From CAVYXZ01 sp965223835 (GTDB lineage Bacteria > Chloroflexota > Anaerolineae > Aggregatilineales > Phototrophicaceae): DNA of 64,000 bases. Made by a program: the position numbers and the translations under genes. Numbering within the stretch: position 1 is the first letter of the stretch; each line of letters opens with the position of its first letter. Shown one piece after another: positions 54,497 to 62,924 of this stretch. The stretch covers positions 1 to 64,000 of the forward strand of contig OZ245022.1 of the NCBI GenBank assembly GCA_965223835.1. Direction: 5' to 3'. The notes beneath the pieces were generated by a model. It was not told the DNA's origin and ran no database searches. It saw only the letters and a program-made list of their open reading frames with translations.

Positions 54497-54818
54497 AAGG
54501 CTCTTTCTACTCTATTTCCAATAAGCAATACGTTACATTCGTACCCTACTGTACTGCTGGGCGACATATTTGGCAACAAAAATTATAATTTATTACCGCT
54601 ATGGTATGCGTACCACAGTGTAGCCAATCCACTTTTGCTTGTCAATAAATCGCGCATCAATCAAAAAAACAGGCAACTCGAAAAGCACTGTAAGTGAACT
54701 CAGACCACTAAAACTAAATATGATGTTTGCTCATGTCAGCTAAATGTCAAAACCAAACGGAATAGAGTCACCGGAAAACGGAGTAAACTACTGAGCATCA
54801 GCGAAAGGATGCAAGAAT
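54497..54818. promoter_or_regulatory. Intergenic control region with an operator-like dyad
   Basis: About 320 AT-rich bases between divergent genes, without a gene. TGGTATGCGTACCA at 54602-54615 is a 5-bp-arm dyad of the size bound by GntR- or LacI-type repressors, about 105 bases before the LplB-type start. No regulator gene lies near it in the window. Confidence 0.5.
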
Positions 54819-55193
54819 ATGTCGTTGCAGAATAAATGGAAAGATGTGTCCGGTATCGGTATAATTGTAGTAGGAATTTTACTCCTTGTAATGCTTGTTG
54901 AGTACAAATCAAACGCGACCGACATTCGGCAACAAGCTGACTTTGCTAATCTTGTAAACCAATTATCTAACGAGGATGTGACGATTCTATTTGAATTTAT
55001 CTCTCCAGTTGCTGGACAAAACGCATGGTTTGTACCCGAAGATCTTGAGGTGGACAATCAGTTTGCAGGTAAGCGTTTGCTCGGAGATACAGGCAATGAT
55101 TATATTTGTATCGACGAAATTGGTTTAGGTAGTCAGACTGTGTACTGTGTGCCACTATCAAACATAGCTTCGATTAGCTTTTATTCACCCTGA
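54819..55193 (+). CDS. Uncharacterised single-span membrane protein
   Basis: 124 residues. WKDVSGIGIIVVGILLLVMLVEYKS is one N-terminal membrane anchor; the remaining 95 residues would form a small outside domain with Cys in YICIDE and VYCVPL. No family recognised. GAAAGGATG serves as ribosome site. The gene is more AT-rich than its neighbours, so it may be acquired. Confidence 0.7.
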   Translation: MSLQNKWKDVSGIGIIVVGILLLVMLVEYKSNATDIRQQADFANLVNQLSNEDVTILFEFISPVAGQNAWFVPEDLEVDNQFAGKRLLGDTGNDYICIDEIGLGSQTVYCVPLSNIASISFYSP

Positions 55194-55264
55194 ACACAGC
55201 AACAGTCTTCACGCAACTTCATATTATCTATTCGGATTTCAAACGTCTTGCAATCTCAAAATGC

Positions 55265-56179
55265 CTACCCGGCCCGTTGCTCACGGGGGATTCTGAGTTT
55301 GGCTTCAACAAATAGCTCATTCGGCAGCTTGAGACTCTGCGCCAGGTCGCGGATCGCGTCCAGTTCATCCTGCGAGACATGCCCATCGGCGACCGCGACC
55401 GCAAACAACGCATCCAGAAAGCGGCCCCGTGCCTCCAATTCATAAGCCTCGATAAACTCCCGTGCCAGCCGGAAAATATCCAGGTTCGCGCTGGCGTCGG
55501 CCACCGCCACTTCCGCCACGATCATGGCTTCGGCGTGGTCAATGTTCCAGCCAGTTTCCAATGCGCTAATAATGGCGGCTAACTCGGTGTCAGCAATCCC
55601 GGCGCTGGCGCGTGCGATCTGGGCCAACAATCCACCGGCGAGGCTCAATTTCCAGAGCTTCTCGTCGGGAATATTCAACTGTGCAGTCCCCGCATCAAGT
55701 TGGCGGCGCACGCCATAGTACACTTTGTTGCGCACAAATTCGCGGAAATATTCATCACGCGTCCCGGCAATCGCTTTGCGCCGATCCATTGGCCCGCTGA
55801 ACAGCTTATTCATCTTCGCAAATACACTGGTATCGGCGGTTTGAATCGCCGTTGCAATCTCATTGGCAATCGCCTGCTCGGCCTCAGTCACCTGCCCATC
55901 AGCATTAATCATGGTGTCCAGCGCCGATAACGCCAGTTGTTTATCGGCATTTGAAGTTATTTCCTGCTGCAGTTCATCCAGCAACCGCGCCCGTTCCACC
56001 TCGTCAATCGGCGTCTCGATATACATATCCAGTTCGGCCCATTGCAACGCGGTCAAAGCCGGAATCATAAATAGCAGATCCTTGAGGCTGTTAACCTCGT
56101 CGGTATCCACTTTGCCATCGGCCCAGGCGGCGGCGACGATCACTTTCGCCAGTGTAATAATCAGGTTGCGATCTGCCAT
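55265..56179 (-). CDS. TerB-like repeat protein
   Basis: 304 residues from the ATG at 56179, behind GGAGA. Two TerB-type helical units are clear: KVIVAAAWADGKVDTDEVNSLKDLL with LDTMINADGQVTEAEQAIANEI, and DALFAVAVADGHVSQDELDAI. Each has the ADGxVxxxE loop of TerB/DUF533-like proteins, which are linked to tellurite resistance and stress but whose biochemistry is unclear. It stands alone in its strand. Confidence 0.85.
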   Translation of the reverse strand: MADRNLIITLAKVIVAAAWADGKVDTDEVNSLKDLLFMIPALTALQWAELDMYIETPIDEVERARLLDELQQEITSNADKQLALSALDTMINADGQVTEAEQAIANEIATAIQTADTSVFAKMNKLFSGPMDRRKAIAGTRDEYFREFVRNKVYYGVRRQLDAGTAQLNIPDEKLWKLSLAGGLLAQIARASAGIADTELAAIISALETGWNIDHAEAMIVAEVAVADASANLDIFRLAREFIEAYELEARGRFLDALFAVAVADGHVSQDELDAIRDLAQSLKLPNELFVEAKLRIPREQRAG

Positions 56180-56357
56180 GTGGTTCTCCGATTTTGCTGC
56201 CATTATGGTAAATAATTGTAGCAGATAGCATTCAGAGCCGCTCACGCATTCTAACGTTCAGGATTTGCCATAGGCTATTGTATGAAACGGTACTGCCTGG
56301 GCCATCTCTCTGGGGTGTTCCTCGTATTCCACCCTTGAACCACCTGACCGGGGGGTG

Positions 56358-56384
56358 TTGACTACCCCATGAATGGCGTATGCT
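56358..56384 (+). promoter_or_regulatory. Likely promoter of the 55-residue gene
   Basis: TTGACT at 56358 and TATGCT at 56379 are 15 bases apart, a little short of the ideal. They lie 33 bases before the ATG at 56417. Confidence 0.45.
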
Positions 56385-56416
56385 GTAGCCATAAGGTTGA
56401 AACAAGGAGCAATGAT

Positions 56417-56584
56417 ATGTTTACCAACGAGCCAAAACCCTATGGGATGGAACGCCACCAACAATTGATCGCAGATGCCGAACGGCAACGCCGCATCGAT
56501 GCACTGCCTAACCATCACAAGCCCCTGCCAGTTTGGGTTTTCCAGACCGTAGTCGTGGCGCTGGCGAACCTGATGAGTCGCTAA
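56417..56584 (+). CDS. Small uncharacterised protein (55 residues)
   Basis: Opens MFTNEPKPYGMERHQQLIADAERQRR and ends VWVFQTVVVALANLMSR, which may be an amphipathic or membrane-touching helix. AAGGAG lies seven bases before the ATG, and a good terminator follows 15 bases after the stop. With a promoter-like pair upstream, it looks like a real single-gene transcript. No family is recognised. Confidence 0.65.
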   Translation: MFTNEPKPYGMERHQQLIADAERQRRIDALPNHHKPLPVWVFQTVVVALANLMSR

Positions 56585-56599
56585 TACTGACAACGAGAA

Positions 56600-56627
56600 A
56601 CGTGCTCGATAGCGGGCACGTTTTTTT
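56600..56627 (+). terminator. Rho-independent terminator
   Basis: ACGTGCTCG and CGGGCACGT pair (one G-U) and are followed by six further T. It ends the 55-residue gene. Confidence 0.88.
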
Positions 56628-56849
56628 GGTTAGTTGACGAATGTTCATGTAACATTCATGCAACATCGTAGCCCAATTACACGATACTCTTGAACAATGT
56701 CACCAATAATTCAGCATCAGATTCTGTTAATTTAGCCAAAAATGACAAAGATACTATTGATCTTTTGTTGTCTTTTGACTAAAAAATGCGGGGGCAGGTT
56801 GTTACACTGGCAGACATTTGGACAGAGCAAACAATGAGGTGTTTGGGTT

Positions 56850-57023
56850 ATGGAAAAAGCATCTGCGGAAAATCGTTTTCGGCTGGGTTTAAGTGTGTTA
56901 TTTATCCTGCTGGCAATTATCGCCGCAGTTGCCTGGGCAATTACCGGCCAGCGTGAAGTCTTCGAAGTTCCCACCCTGTTCTTCAGCGCCACCATTATGG
57001 TGATGGTTTTCGGCTTTTTTTAA
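56850..57023 (+). CDS. Small two-span membrane protein (57 residues)
   Basis: Starts MEKASAENRFRLGLSVLF. Two hydrophobic segments, LSVLFILLAIIAAVAWAI and a C-terminal TLFFSATIMVMVFGFF, are joined by a polar hairpin TGQREVFEVP. The ribosome site is weak. A strong terminator lies 26 bases after the stop. The match between gene end and terminator supports it as real; no family is recognised. Confidence 0.6.
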   Translation: MEKASAENRFRLGLSVLFILLAIIAAVAWAITGQREVFEVPTLFFSATIMVMVFGFF

Positions 57024-57048
57024 CCCGCACAATCGTTAAGGTTGCGAG

Positions 57049-57071
57049 CGCGTCCAGCCGGGCGCGTTTTT
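57049..57071 (+). terminator. Rho-independent terminator
   Basis: CGCGTCC and GGGCGCG form a 7-bp stem (one G-U) over AGCC, then five T. It follows the two-span small protein. Confidence 0.85.
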
Positions 57072-57206
57072 GATTCTTATCCTAACCAAATTGTCAGTTT
57101 TACCCATTTGCTGATTCGATATAATGGGTTAATGCTACTATTGGTCAACTCATTGTTAGTGCGCCATTTCTGCCAATCACCCCTTCCCGACCTCCCCTAA
57201 CGCATT

Positions 57207-58413
57207 CTGAGGAGCGGACAGGTTGGGAGGTAAAGGTTTGAAAACGAGCGGTTCATCGGCAACACTAAGCGTTGACGAAAACGCGAAAGGTGGACAACCG
57301 ATGAACCCAGATATACTTTATCAATGGACGGCGGAATTGGCGATGCAATTACCCGGATTAAATAGCTGGCAAGTGACCAATCTGGGGCTATTCAGCTATG
57401 GGGTGATTGAGGCGGAGAGCAGCCAGCAGATGCAAATTGCGCGTAAAGTAGCCTGTGGGGAACAGGCAGCCTCGGCGGAGAAGCGCTTGCGGCGGTTCAT
57501 CGCCAATGAGCGGCTGTCGCTCACGCGCTTTTTCGAAGAGTGGACAGCGTGGGTGCTGCGCTGTTTGGAAGGGCCAGGGGTGGTGTTGCTGGTCGATGAG
57601 ACCAAACTGGCGGATCGCCTGGCCTTGATGGTGGTGGGTGTGGCTTTTGAAGGCCGTTGTATTCGGCTGGCCTGGCGCTGCTACCGGGCTAATGATGCCA
57701 GCGCCTACCCGGCTGAAGGGCAGGTTGAGATGATTGCTCGGTTGCTGGCGATTGTGAAGCAGGGAATGCCGCCGCGCACAGCGGTTTTGGTGCTGGCAGA
57801 TCGCGGGATTGGGACATCACCCGACTTGTGCCAACGGGTCGCTGATTTAGAGTGGCACTACCTGTTTCGGGTGACTAAACAAAGCAAGATCATCACGGCG
57901 GATGGCGACTACACCATTTATGAGCAAGTCACCGCGGGTCACACCTGGGCTGCCAGTGGCTTGATCTTCAAAAAACGGGGGCGTATCCCGGCGCATGCCC
58001 GCGCGGTGTGGCAGGATGGCTATGATGAACCCTGGGCCTTAGTCACCAATGATGCCCAGTTGACGGGTTGGGAATATGCCCAGCGGAATTGGCAAGAGCA
58101 AAGTTTCCGTGATCTGAAAAGTGGCGGTTGGCAGTGGTCGTCCAGTCGGGTGCGTTGCCCAGATCATATGGCGCGCTTGATGCTCATCCTCGTGGTGGCC
58201 TATGGCTGGATACTCGGCCTGGGCAGCTACGCGGTGCATTGGCATCAAGCCCGCGGTTTGATCCGCCAGGCTGATGGTCAACTACGTCGTCAGTGGAGTT
58301 TATTCAAGGAGGGATTACAATTCTTTACCGACTACGTTGCCAAGCACGGCGTGTGTCTGAAACCCTGTTTCGTCTCAGACAAACGCTTACTTTGAAACGT
58401 GTCCGCTCCTCAG
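57207..58413 (+). mobile_element. Complete IS4-family insertion sequence, 1207 bp
   Basis: Both ends carry the 14-bp perfect inverted repeat CTGAGGAGCGGACA. It is flanked by the direct 8-bp duplication AACGCATT (57199-57206 and 58414-58421). One transposase gene fills it. The intact ends and intact gene suggest recent, possibly still active, insertion. The target is the paired region of the 63-bp repeat. Confidence 0.95.
57301..58395 (+). CDS. IS4-family DDE transposase
   Basis: 364 residues from the ATG at 57301, behind GAAAGGTGG. The catalytic acids are Asp99 in LLVDETK, Asp167 in VLADRG and Glu266. The IS4 signature Y-(2)-R-(3)-E-(6)-K is perfect: Tyr259, Arg262, Glu266 and Lys273 in WEYAQRNWQEQSFRDLKS. 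The gene runs nearly to the right end of the element. It cuts and joins DNA at the 14-bp ends. Confidence 0.95.
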   Translation: MNPDILYQWTAELAMQLPGLNSWQVTNLGLFSYGVIEAESSQQMQIARKVACGEQAASAEKRLRRFIANERLSLTRFFEEWTAWVLRCLEGPGVVLLVDETKLADRLALMVVGVAFEGRCIRLAWRCYRANDASAYPAEGQVEMIARLLAIVKQGMPPRTAVLVLADRGIGTSPDLCQRVADLEWHYLFRVTKQSKIITADGDYTIYEQVTAGHTWAASGLIFKKRGRIPAHARAVWQDGYDEPWALVTNDAQLTGWEYAQRNWQEQSFRDLKSGGWQWSSSRVRCPDHMARLMLILVVAYGWILGLGSYAVHWHQARGLIRQADGQLRRQWSLFKEGLQFFTDYVAKHGVCLKPCFVSDKRLL

Positions 58414-58536
58414 AACGCATTGGGGGAGGTGGCTGCCGCAGGCAGACGGAGGGGGTTAATGGGTACAGAATGATATGCTGAGATAAGTTAGCCAATACCA
58501 TCGCTAATCAATTAGTTCAACGGCTAAGAAGCGACC

Positions 58537-59250
58537 ATGACCACCGACAATAATTCTTCTCCCGCAGTCAGTGGACGGGCGATTTATGTGTTGGCGCTCG
58601 TCACGCTGGTGCAATCAATCTATCCCATCACGGCCAACGGATCACTGCTGAGTCAAATTGTTTACCAGGTATTGTATGCCTCCCTGCTGGCGGTTGGCAT
58701 CCTGGTTGCGCGTGATCGTCCCCTGTATACCCGGTTGCTCACCATCTTGAGCATCGGGTGGCTGATTGGCGGGATTGCCTACGCCTTGAATCCGTCGGCT
58801 ATCTGGGCCACACTGTTGGCTTACGCGTCGATCATTCCCTTTCAGAGCCTGGTCGCGCTCATTCTCGTCAGGTATGTGTTCAGTGTTCGGCAGGTGAATC
58901 GTGATGTGTTGTACGCCGCCAGTGCGGTCTATTTGCTCATCGGCGCGATTTTCGTCCCACTCTTTGGCATCATCGAAACCATCACCTTCGCCCAAACCGG
59001 TGGCTTACATGCCTTTGCCGAACCGGGAATCGACGCCGGCGTTCTTTTTCCCTGGCAGAGCTTCATCTACTACAGTTACGCAACCCTAACGACCCTCGGT
59101 TATGGTGATATTCTGCCAGTGACGATGGCAGCCCGCTCCGCCGCAACGCTGGAAGCGATAATCGGCGTATTATACATCACCATCATTCTGGCGCGGTTGG
59201 TCGGCCTGTATGCTACACAGGAGATTGAACAAGAGATCCAAGAAATGTAG
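58537..59250 (+). CDS. Potassium-channel-like membrane protein
   Basis: 237 residues. About seven hydrophobic segments are followed by the pore loop SYATLTTLGYGDILP at residues 180-194, with the K+ filter TLGYGD. A last span and a short acidic tail follow. There is no RCK domain or voltage-sensor Arg pattern. It probably forms a tetrameric K+ channel. Confidence 0.88.
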   Translation: MTTDNNSSPAVSGRAIYVLALVTLVQSIYPITANGSLLSQIVYQVLYASLLAVGILVARDRPLYTRLLTILSIGWLIGGIAYALNPSAIWATLLAYASIIPFQSLVALILVRYVFSVRQVNRDVLYAASAVYLLIGAIFVPLFGIIETITFAQTGGLHAFAEPGIDAGVLFPWQSFIYYSYATLTTLGYGDILPVTMAARSAATLEAIIGVLYITIILARLVGLYATQEIEQEIQEM

Positions 59251-59294
59251 CGTTTTCGTCAGCAAGGTCATGAAAGGTCAGAACGATTCGTCGG

Positions 59295-59312
59295 GACATG
59301 CTTCTGCATGTC
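59295..59312. repeat. Short hairpin of the dispersed palindrome type
   Basis: GACATGC and GCATGTC pair over TTCT, about 45 bases after the channel gene. The frame around it, TCGGGACATG...CATGTCTGAC, resembles the palindrome at 15922. It could end the channel transcript, though no T-run follows. Confidence 0.5.
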
Positions 59313-59429
59313 TGACACGGCGGACAGCCAAAAGGCTTCAGGTATGATTTGTGCAACATCTGTAAATTAGGCATACTATAAGCAAGTTTGATTAAAGAAT
59401 CTTTCAACTATGATTGAACATGAGCAAAC

Positions 59430-60179
59430 ATGGATAAGACTATGACGAAACGACTGCTTGCTTTTACTCTCATTTTGACCATGCTGCTGGCGATGGCGGC
59501 CCCGGCATTGGCACAGAATCCCGTCGCGACCATCAACACCGGCAACCTGAACGTGCGCAGCGGCCCCGGCCTCCAATATGGTGCCATCGCGACCCTGCCG
59601 CATGGGTTTGGTGTAAATCTGGTAGCCCGCAATGATGCCGCCAACTGGGTATTTATTTCGCTCACCAATGGCGTCACCGGCTGGGTCAATGTCAACTACA
59701 TCTATACGACGTTTCATATTCGCGATCTGCCCGTGAATGAAGTGCTGACCGCGGCGCCGCTGACTCCGTCCGGCCAGGTGACCGGCGCATCGAACTTGAA
59801 TGTGCATCGAGATCCATCAGTGGCGGGGGAAGTGCTGCGCGTCATTGGGCTGAACCAGAGCTTCGAGTTGCTGGGCCGCAGCTTCGACTCCAATTGGGCA
59901 CAGATTCGCCTGCCCGATGGCTTAGTCGGCTGGGTGGCTGCCCGCTTCATCAACACCAGCGTACCGGTCCGCAGCGTGTCGCCCGCCGATGGCAGTGTCT
60001 GGGCACCGCCCCCGCCCGCTCATCAGGCCCATGGGGCACGGACGCATCTGGTGGTCGCCGGTGATACCCTGGCGAAGATCGCTCAGCGCTATGGTGTCAA
60101 CATGTATGCCATCGCTGCCGCCAACGGCATCGTCAACCTGAACCGCATCTATCGCGGTCAGCGACTGGTGATTCCGTAA
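59430..60179 (+). CDS. Secreted protein with two SH3 domains and a LysM domain
   Basis: 249 residues. A Sec signal, RLLAFTLILTMLLAMAAPALAQ, is followed by two bacterial SH3 domains: GNLNVRSGPGLQYGAIATL...GWVNVNYI and SNLNVHRDPSVAGEVLRVI...GWVAARFI. The C-terminus is a LysM domain, HLVVAGDTLAKIAQRYGVN...NRIYRGQRLVIP. It should bind cell-wall glycan on the outside. No catalytic domain is present. Confidence 0.92.
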   Translation: MDKTMTKRLLAFTLILTMLLAMAAPALAQNPVATINTGNLNVRSGPGLQYGAIATLPHGFGVNLVARNDAANWVFISLTNGVTGWVNVNYIYTTFHIRDLPVNEVLTAAPLTPSGQVTGASNLNVHRDPSVAGEVLRVIGLNQSFELLGRSFDSNWAQIRLPDGLVGWVAARFINTSVPVRSVSPADGSVWAPPPPAHQAHGARTHLVVAGDTLAKIAQRYGVNMYAIAAANGIVNLNRIYRGQRLVIP

Positions 60180-60332
60180 CCAGCCCGCGACATCAGGCCG
60201 GAGGCGCAATTTCCTCGTAGCGTAATTTCGTGGCCGTTTGGAACTCAGAAACTCTTGAAGGTTTCCAATCACCAAACGGTCACGTTTCTCAATATGGTTG
60301 CTCGAAGGCAAATGGGGCTGGCTTCAGACTGC

Positions 60333-60653
60333 TTATGCACCTGGTGGCCGATAGTTAACGGTCTGCTTCGTTGCTCGGTCTACTTGTTCGACGGTCATCA
60401 ATACAACGGTCTTAACTTTAACGGCACCACTGGCATTGATAGCCAGGGAGAGAGCGGTAACACTCTCATGATCCGGCATTTCAGCGATGCCATAAACATC
60501 GTTATCACCAAAAGCATAGTATAAGGCTTCTAACGATCCGCCCATGCCTGCGGTCAGTTGTTCGATCTGGGCTTTGCGCGATGAGGCTCCCTCTTTAAGA
60601 AGCCCCTTCACCCCATCACTTGTGTACGAAGCCTGGAAAAGATACTTAGCCAT
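60333..60653 (-). CDS. GYD-domain protein
   Basis: 106 residues from the ATG at 60653, behind GGAGG. It has MAKYLFQASYTSDGVKGLLKEG and LYYAFGDNDVYGIAEMPDHESV, diagnostic of the GYD family, small alpha-beta barrel proteins of unknown function. It lies alone. Confidence 0.88.
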   Translation of the reverse strand: MAKYLFQASYTSDGVKGLLKEGASSRKAQIEQLTAGMGGSLEALYYAFGDNDVYGIAEMPDHESVTALSLAINASGAVKVKTVVLMTVEQVDRATKQTVNYRPPGA

Positions 60654-61074
60654 ATAACCCTCCATTTTTATTAATTATCTATAGATTTTTAACTCGGTTT
60701 GTTCTGTGTGAACTTTGATCTTTGCCTGTATTGTGAGATCTACAAATGCCCAACTACGGGCTAAAGTTAGACCCACAACCCGCTGGAATGAAAAGATCGG
60801 TCCAAAATGCAGTTTAGCTCCTTTCTTGCGCTGTATACAATTGAGTCTGGTTTGGGTGTTTGGGCACACTGAATAGACCCCTATTGCATAATTTTACCAC
60901 ATTAATTTATTAAGTTCAATTTTCTTGATGGTAATTATACAAGTTTCGAAATCTACCATTACTCCTGAGTTTGTGTCTGATCTTATATTCTGATGACAAA
61001 GCCCTAAACCCCGCTTGAGAACCACGCGCATTGCGGGTATGATTCGCACGACTTGCTTGCACAGAGATTAGCTC
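60654..61074. other. AT-rich intergenic region
   Basis: About 420 bases between the divergent GYD and nucleoside-hydrolase genes. A 64-residue reading on the minus strand at 60675 has no family features and is not called. The part nearest 61075 holds the promoter listed separately. ATCTATAGAT at about 60676-60685 is a short palindrome before the GYD gene. Confidence 0.55.
61015..61043 (+). promoter_or_regulatory. Sigma70-type promoter of the nucleoside hydrolase gene
   Basis: TTGAGA at 61015-61020 and TATGAT at 61038-61043 are separated by 17 bases, the ideal spacing. It lies 31 bases before the ATG at 61075. Confidence 0.7.
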
Positions 61075-61959
61075 ATGACCACCAAAATTTTGCTGGATAC
61101 CGATATTGGCTCCGACATTGACGACGCGGTTTGTTTGGCCTATTTACTGGCGCAACCACAGTGCGATCTGTTGGGGATCACAACCGTAACTGGAGAAGGT
61201 CAGCAACGGGCCATGCTTGCCAGTGCATTGTGCCGACTCGCCGGAAAAGATGTGCCCATTTACATCGGTGCCGAGAACCCCCTGCTCATTCAGCAACGTC
61301 AACCCACTTCACCCCAGAATGCGGCCATCGCCAACTGGCCCCACGCTACCGATTTTCCGCGAGGACAGGCGGTTGAATTCTTACGCCAGACAATCCGTGC
61401 CCATCCCGGCGAAATCACCCTGCTGACCATCGGCCCACTGACGAATATCGCCTTATTGTTCGCCGCTGACCCGGAGATTCCACAGTTGCTCAAGGGGCTG
61501 GTCCTCATGGCCGGGTCGTTCTGGAGCGGCAAAAACAAGGGCCTGGAATGGAACGTCATTCTCGATCCCCATGCGGCGGCAATGGTCTATCGCGCCCCGG
61601 TCAAGTTGCATCGCTCGATTGGCCTGGATGTGACGACGCAGGTGACAATGGCGGCAGATGACGTCCGCACCCGCTTCCAAACTGGCTTGCTGCGTCCCGT
61701 GTTGGACTTCGCCGAGGTGTGGTTCGAGGAGCGCCCGGTCATCACCTTTCACGATCCGCTGGCCGCCGCAACGTTATTCGACGATCAGATTTGCGGTTAT
61801 GAAGCGGGCCAGATCAATATTGAACTGGATGATAAAGATTTGCTCGGTAAGACGCACTGGTCAACAAATGCGGATGTCGCACCGCACACCGTTGCTACAA
61901 TCGTGAAAGCTGAGCGCTTCTTCGAGCATTATTTTGGCGTCCTGAAAACATCACGATAG
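61075..61959 (+). CDS. Nucleoside hydrolase
   Basis: 294 residues of the inosine-uridine hydrolase family. The N-terminal calcium site is LLDTDIGSDIDDAVCL, matching the DxDxxxDDxxA pattern. ITTVTGEGQQ, LLTIGPLTNIALLF, MAGSFWSG and WNVILDPHAA follow as expected, and TFHDPLAAAT gives the last metal Asp. It releases a base and ribose from nucleosides, or acts on related ribosides. Confidence 0.93.
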   Translation: MTTKILLDTDIGSDIDDAVCLAYLLAQPQCDLLGITTVTGEGQQRAMLASALCRLAGKDVPIYIGAENPLLIQQRQPTSPQNAAIANWPHATDFPRGQAVEFLRQTIRAHPGEITLLTIGPLTNIALLFAADPEIPQLLKGLVLMAGSFWSGKNKGLEWNVILDPHAAAMVYRAPVKLHRSIGLDVTTQVTMAADDVRTRFQTGLLRPVLDFAEVWFEERPVITFHDPLAAATLFDDQICGYEAGQINIELDDKDLLGKTHWSTNADVAPHTVATIVKAERFFEHYFGVLKTSR

Positions 61960-62043
61960 AGTTGGCTCTGGTTGCAACTATTCATAGTTTTTAGTAATGT
62001 TGTTATGGTTGATTGCATTATAATTATTAAGGATAACACTGAC

Positions 62044-62916
62044 ATGGTAAATATTTTCATTAGCTATGCTCGAGAAGATGATGAGCACGCCAAAGAGTTG
62101 GCGAATCGATTACGAATTGACCATCAAGTCTTTCTTGACACGCAGAGCACGCCCGGTGGTAGTGAATGGCAAAAGGTACTTATCAAGGAGATTGCGAGTT
62201 GCGATGTATTGATTTTATTGATTACGAAAGACTCTAACCAGTCAAAATACGTTTATCAAGAATTTAGTGAAGCAAAGTCCAGAGGAAAAAAAGTTATCCC
62301 AGTTCAGGTGGATGGTACACACATTCCTCAACATCTTCGGGAACTTCATGCGCTGCCACTGAATAGTAAAAATTACGATCCGCTAATTTTAGATCTAACC
62401 CGAGCTTTTAGGCCAAATAAATATGATGGTCCTAGAGTTAAAGTAAACCGTTTAGTTTTAGTATTGTTATTTATTATTATCGCCATAGCCGTGATTGCTT
62501 TAGCTTTCAACACGCTGAGTACCAAATACGATAAAACGATTACAGTCGATGCGAGTAAACCAGTGGAGACAGGTATTTTCGTTGCAGAAGGCGATACTTT
62601 ATCAATAACCTATATAAGCGGTGAATGGGCACTTAGTCCGAACGAGTTCTTAGAGCCGGGTGGTGATGGACCCGGTCCTGATAACCCTTGTACGCATCTA
62701 GACGAAAGTGAATTTGGACCAAATGCGCTGATCGGAAGAATTGATGGTGAAAGCGAAAATTTGGATTGGTTTCCAATACTGACTTACAGGAGTCGTCCAA
62801 GAGGTTACAGTGAAATAATCACGGTTTCCGGTCAACTCATTTTACAGCCGAATGAATGCGAAGGTTCATTCAGTGGCAATCAAGGTAGTATTGAAGTACG
62901 GGTGGTAGTTAGATAG
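62044..62916 (+). CDS. TIR - membrane span - PA-IL-lectin-like receptor
   Basis: 290 residues from the ATG at 62044. Residues 1-125 are a TIR domain: VNIFISYAREDDEHAKELANRL, a DVLILLIT strand and YVYQEFSEA, where Glu73 matches the NADase glutamate. Residues 136-156 are one membrane span. Residues 166-290 resemble the PA-I galactose-binding lectin fold: ASKPVETGIFVAEGDTLSITYISGEW, CTHLDESEFGPNALIGRI and GQLILQPNE...GSIEVRVVV. No signal peptide is present, so TIR is inside and the lectin-like part outside. The gene is AT-rich relative to its neighbours. Ligand and output are unknown. Confidence 0.85.
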   Translation: MVNIFISYAREDDEHAKELANRLRIDHQVFLDTQSTPGGSEWQKVLIKEIASCDVLILLITKDSNQSKYVYQEFSEAKSRGKKVIPVQVDGTHIPQHLRELHALPLNSKNYDPLILDLTRAFRPNKYDGPRVKVNRLVLVLLFIIIAIAVIALAFNTLSTKYDKTITVDASKPVETGIFVAEGDTLSITYISGEWALSPNEFLEPGGDGPGPDNPCTHLDESEFGPNALIGRIDGESENLDWFPILTYRSRPRGYSEIITVSGQLILQPNECEGSFSGNQGSIEVRVVVR

Positions 62917-62924
62917 TTAATCAT

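Larger units (their letters stand above)
57179..58456. repeat. 63-bp structured repeat, copy 2, split by the insertion element
   Basis: Left part 57179-57206 and right part 58422-58456 join to a 63-base unit of the same length as the copy at 11388-11450. The central hairpin has different bases from copy 1 (GCTGCC and GGCAGA in place of GTCTCG and CGAGAC) yet still pairs, so the fold is kept while the sequence changes. Confidence 0.78.

Noticed and set aside
59260..59340. Terminator with T-tract after the potassium-channel gene
   Set aside because: A hairpin is present, but no run of T follows it, so it is listed only as a palindrome.
60675..60869. 64-codon frame on the minus strand in an intergenic region
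   Set aside because: No ribosome site, no recognisable features and no support from neighbours.
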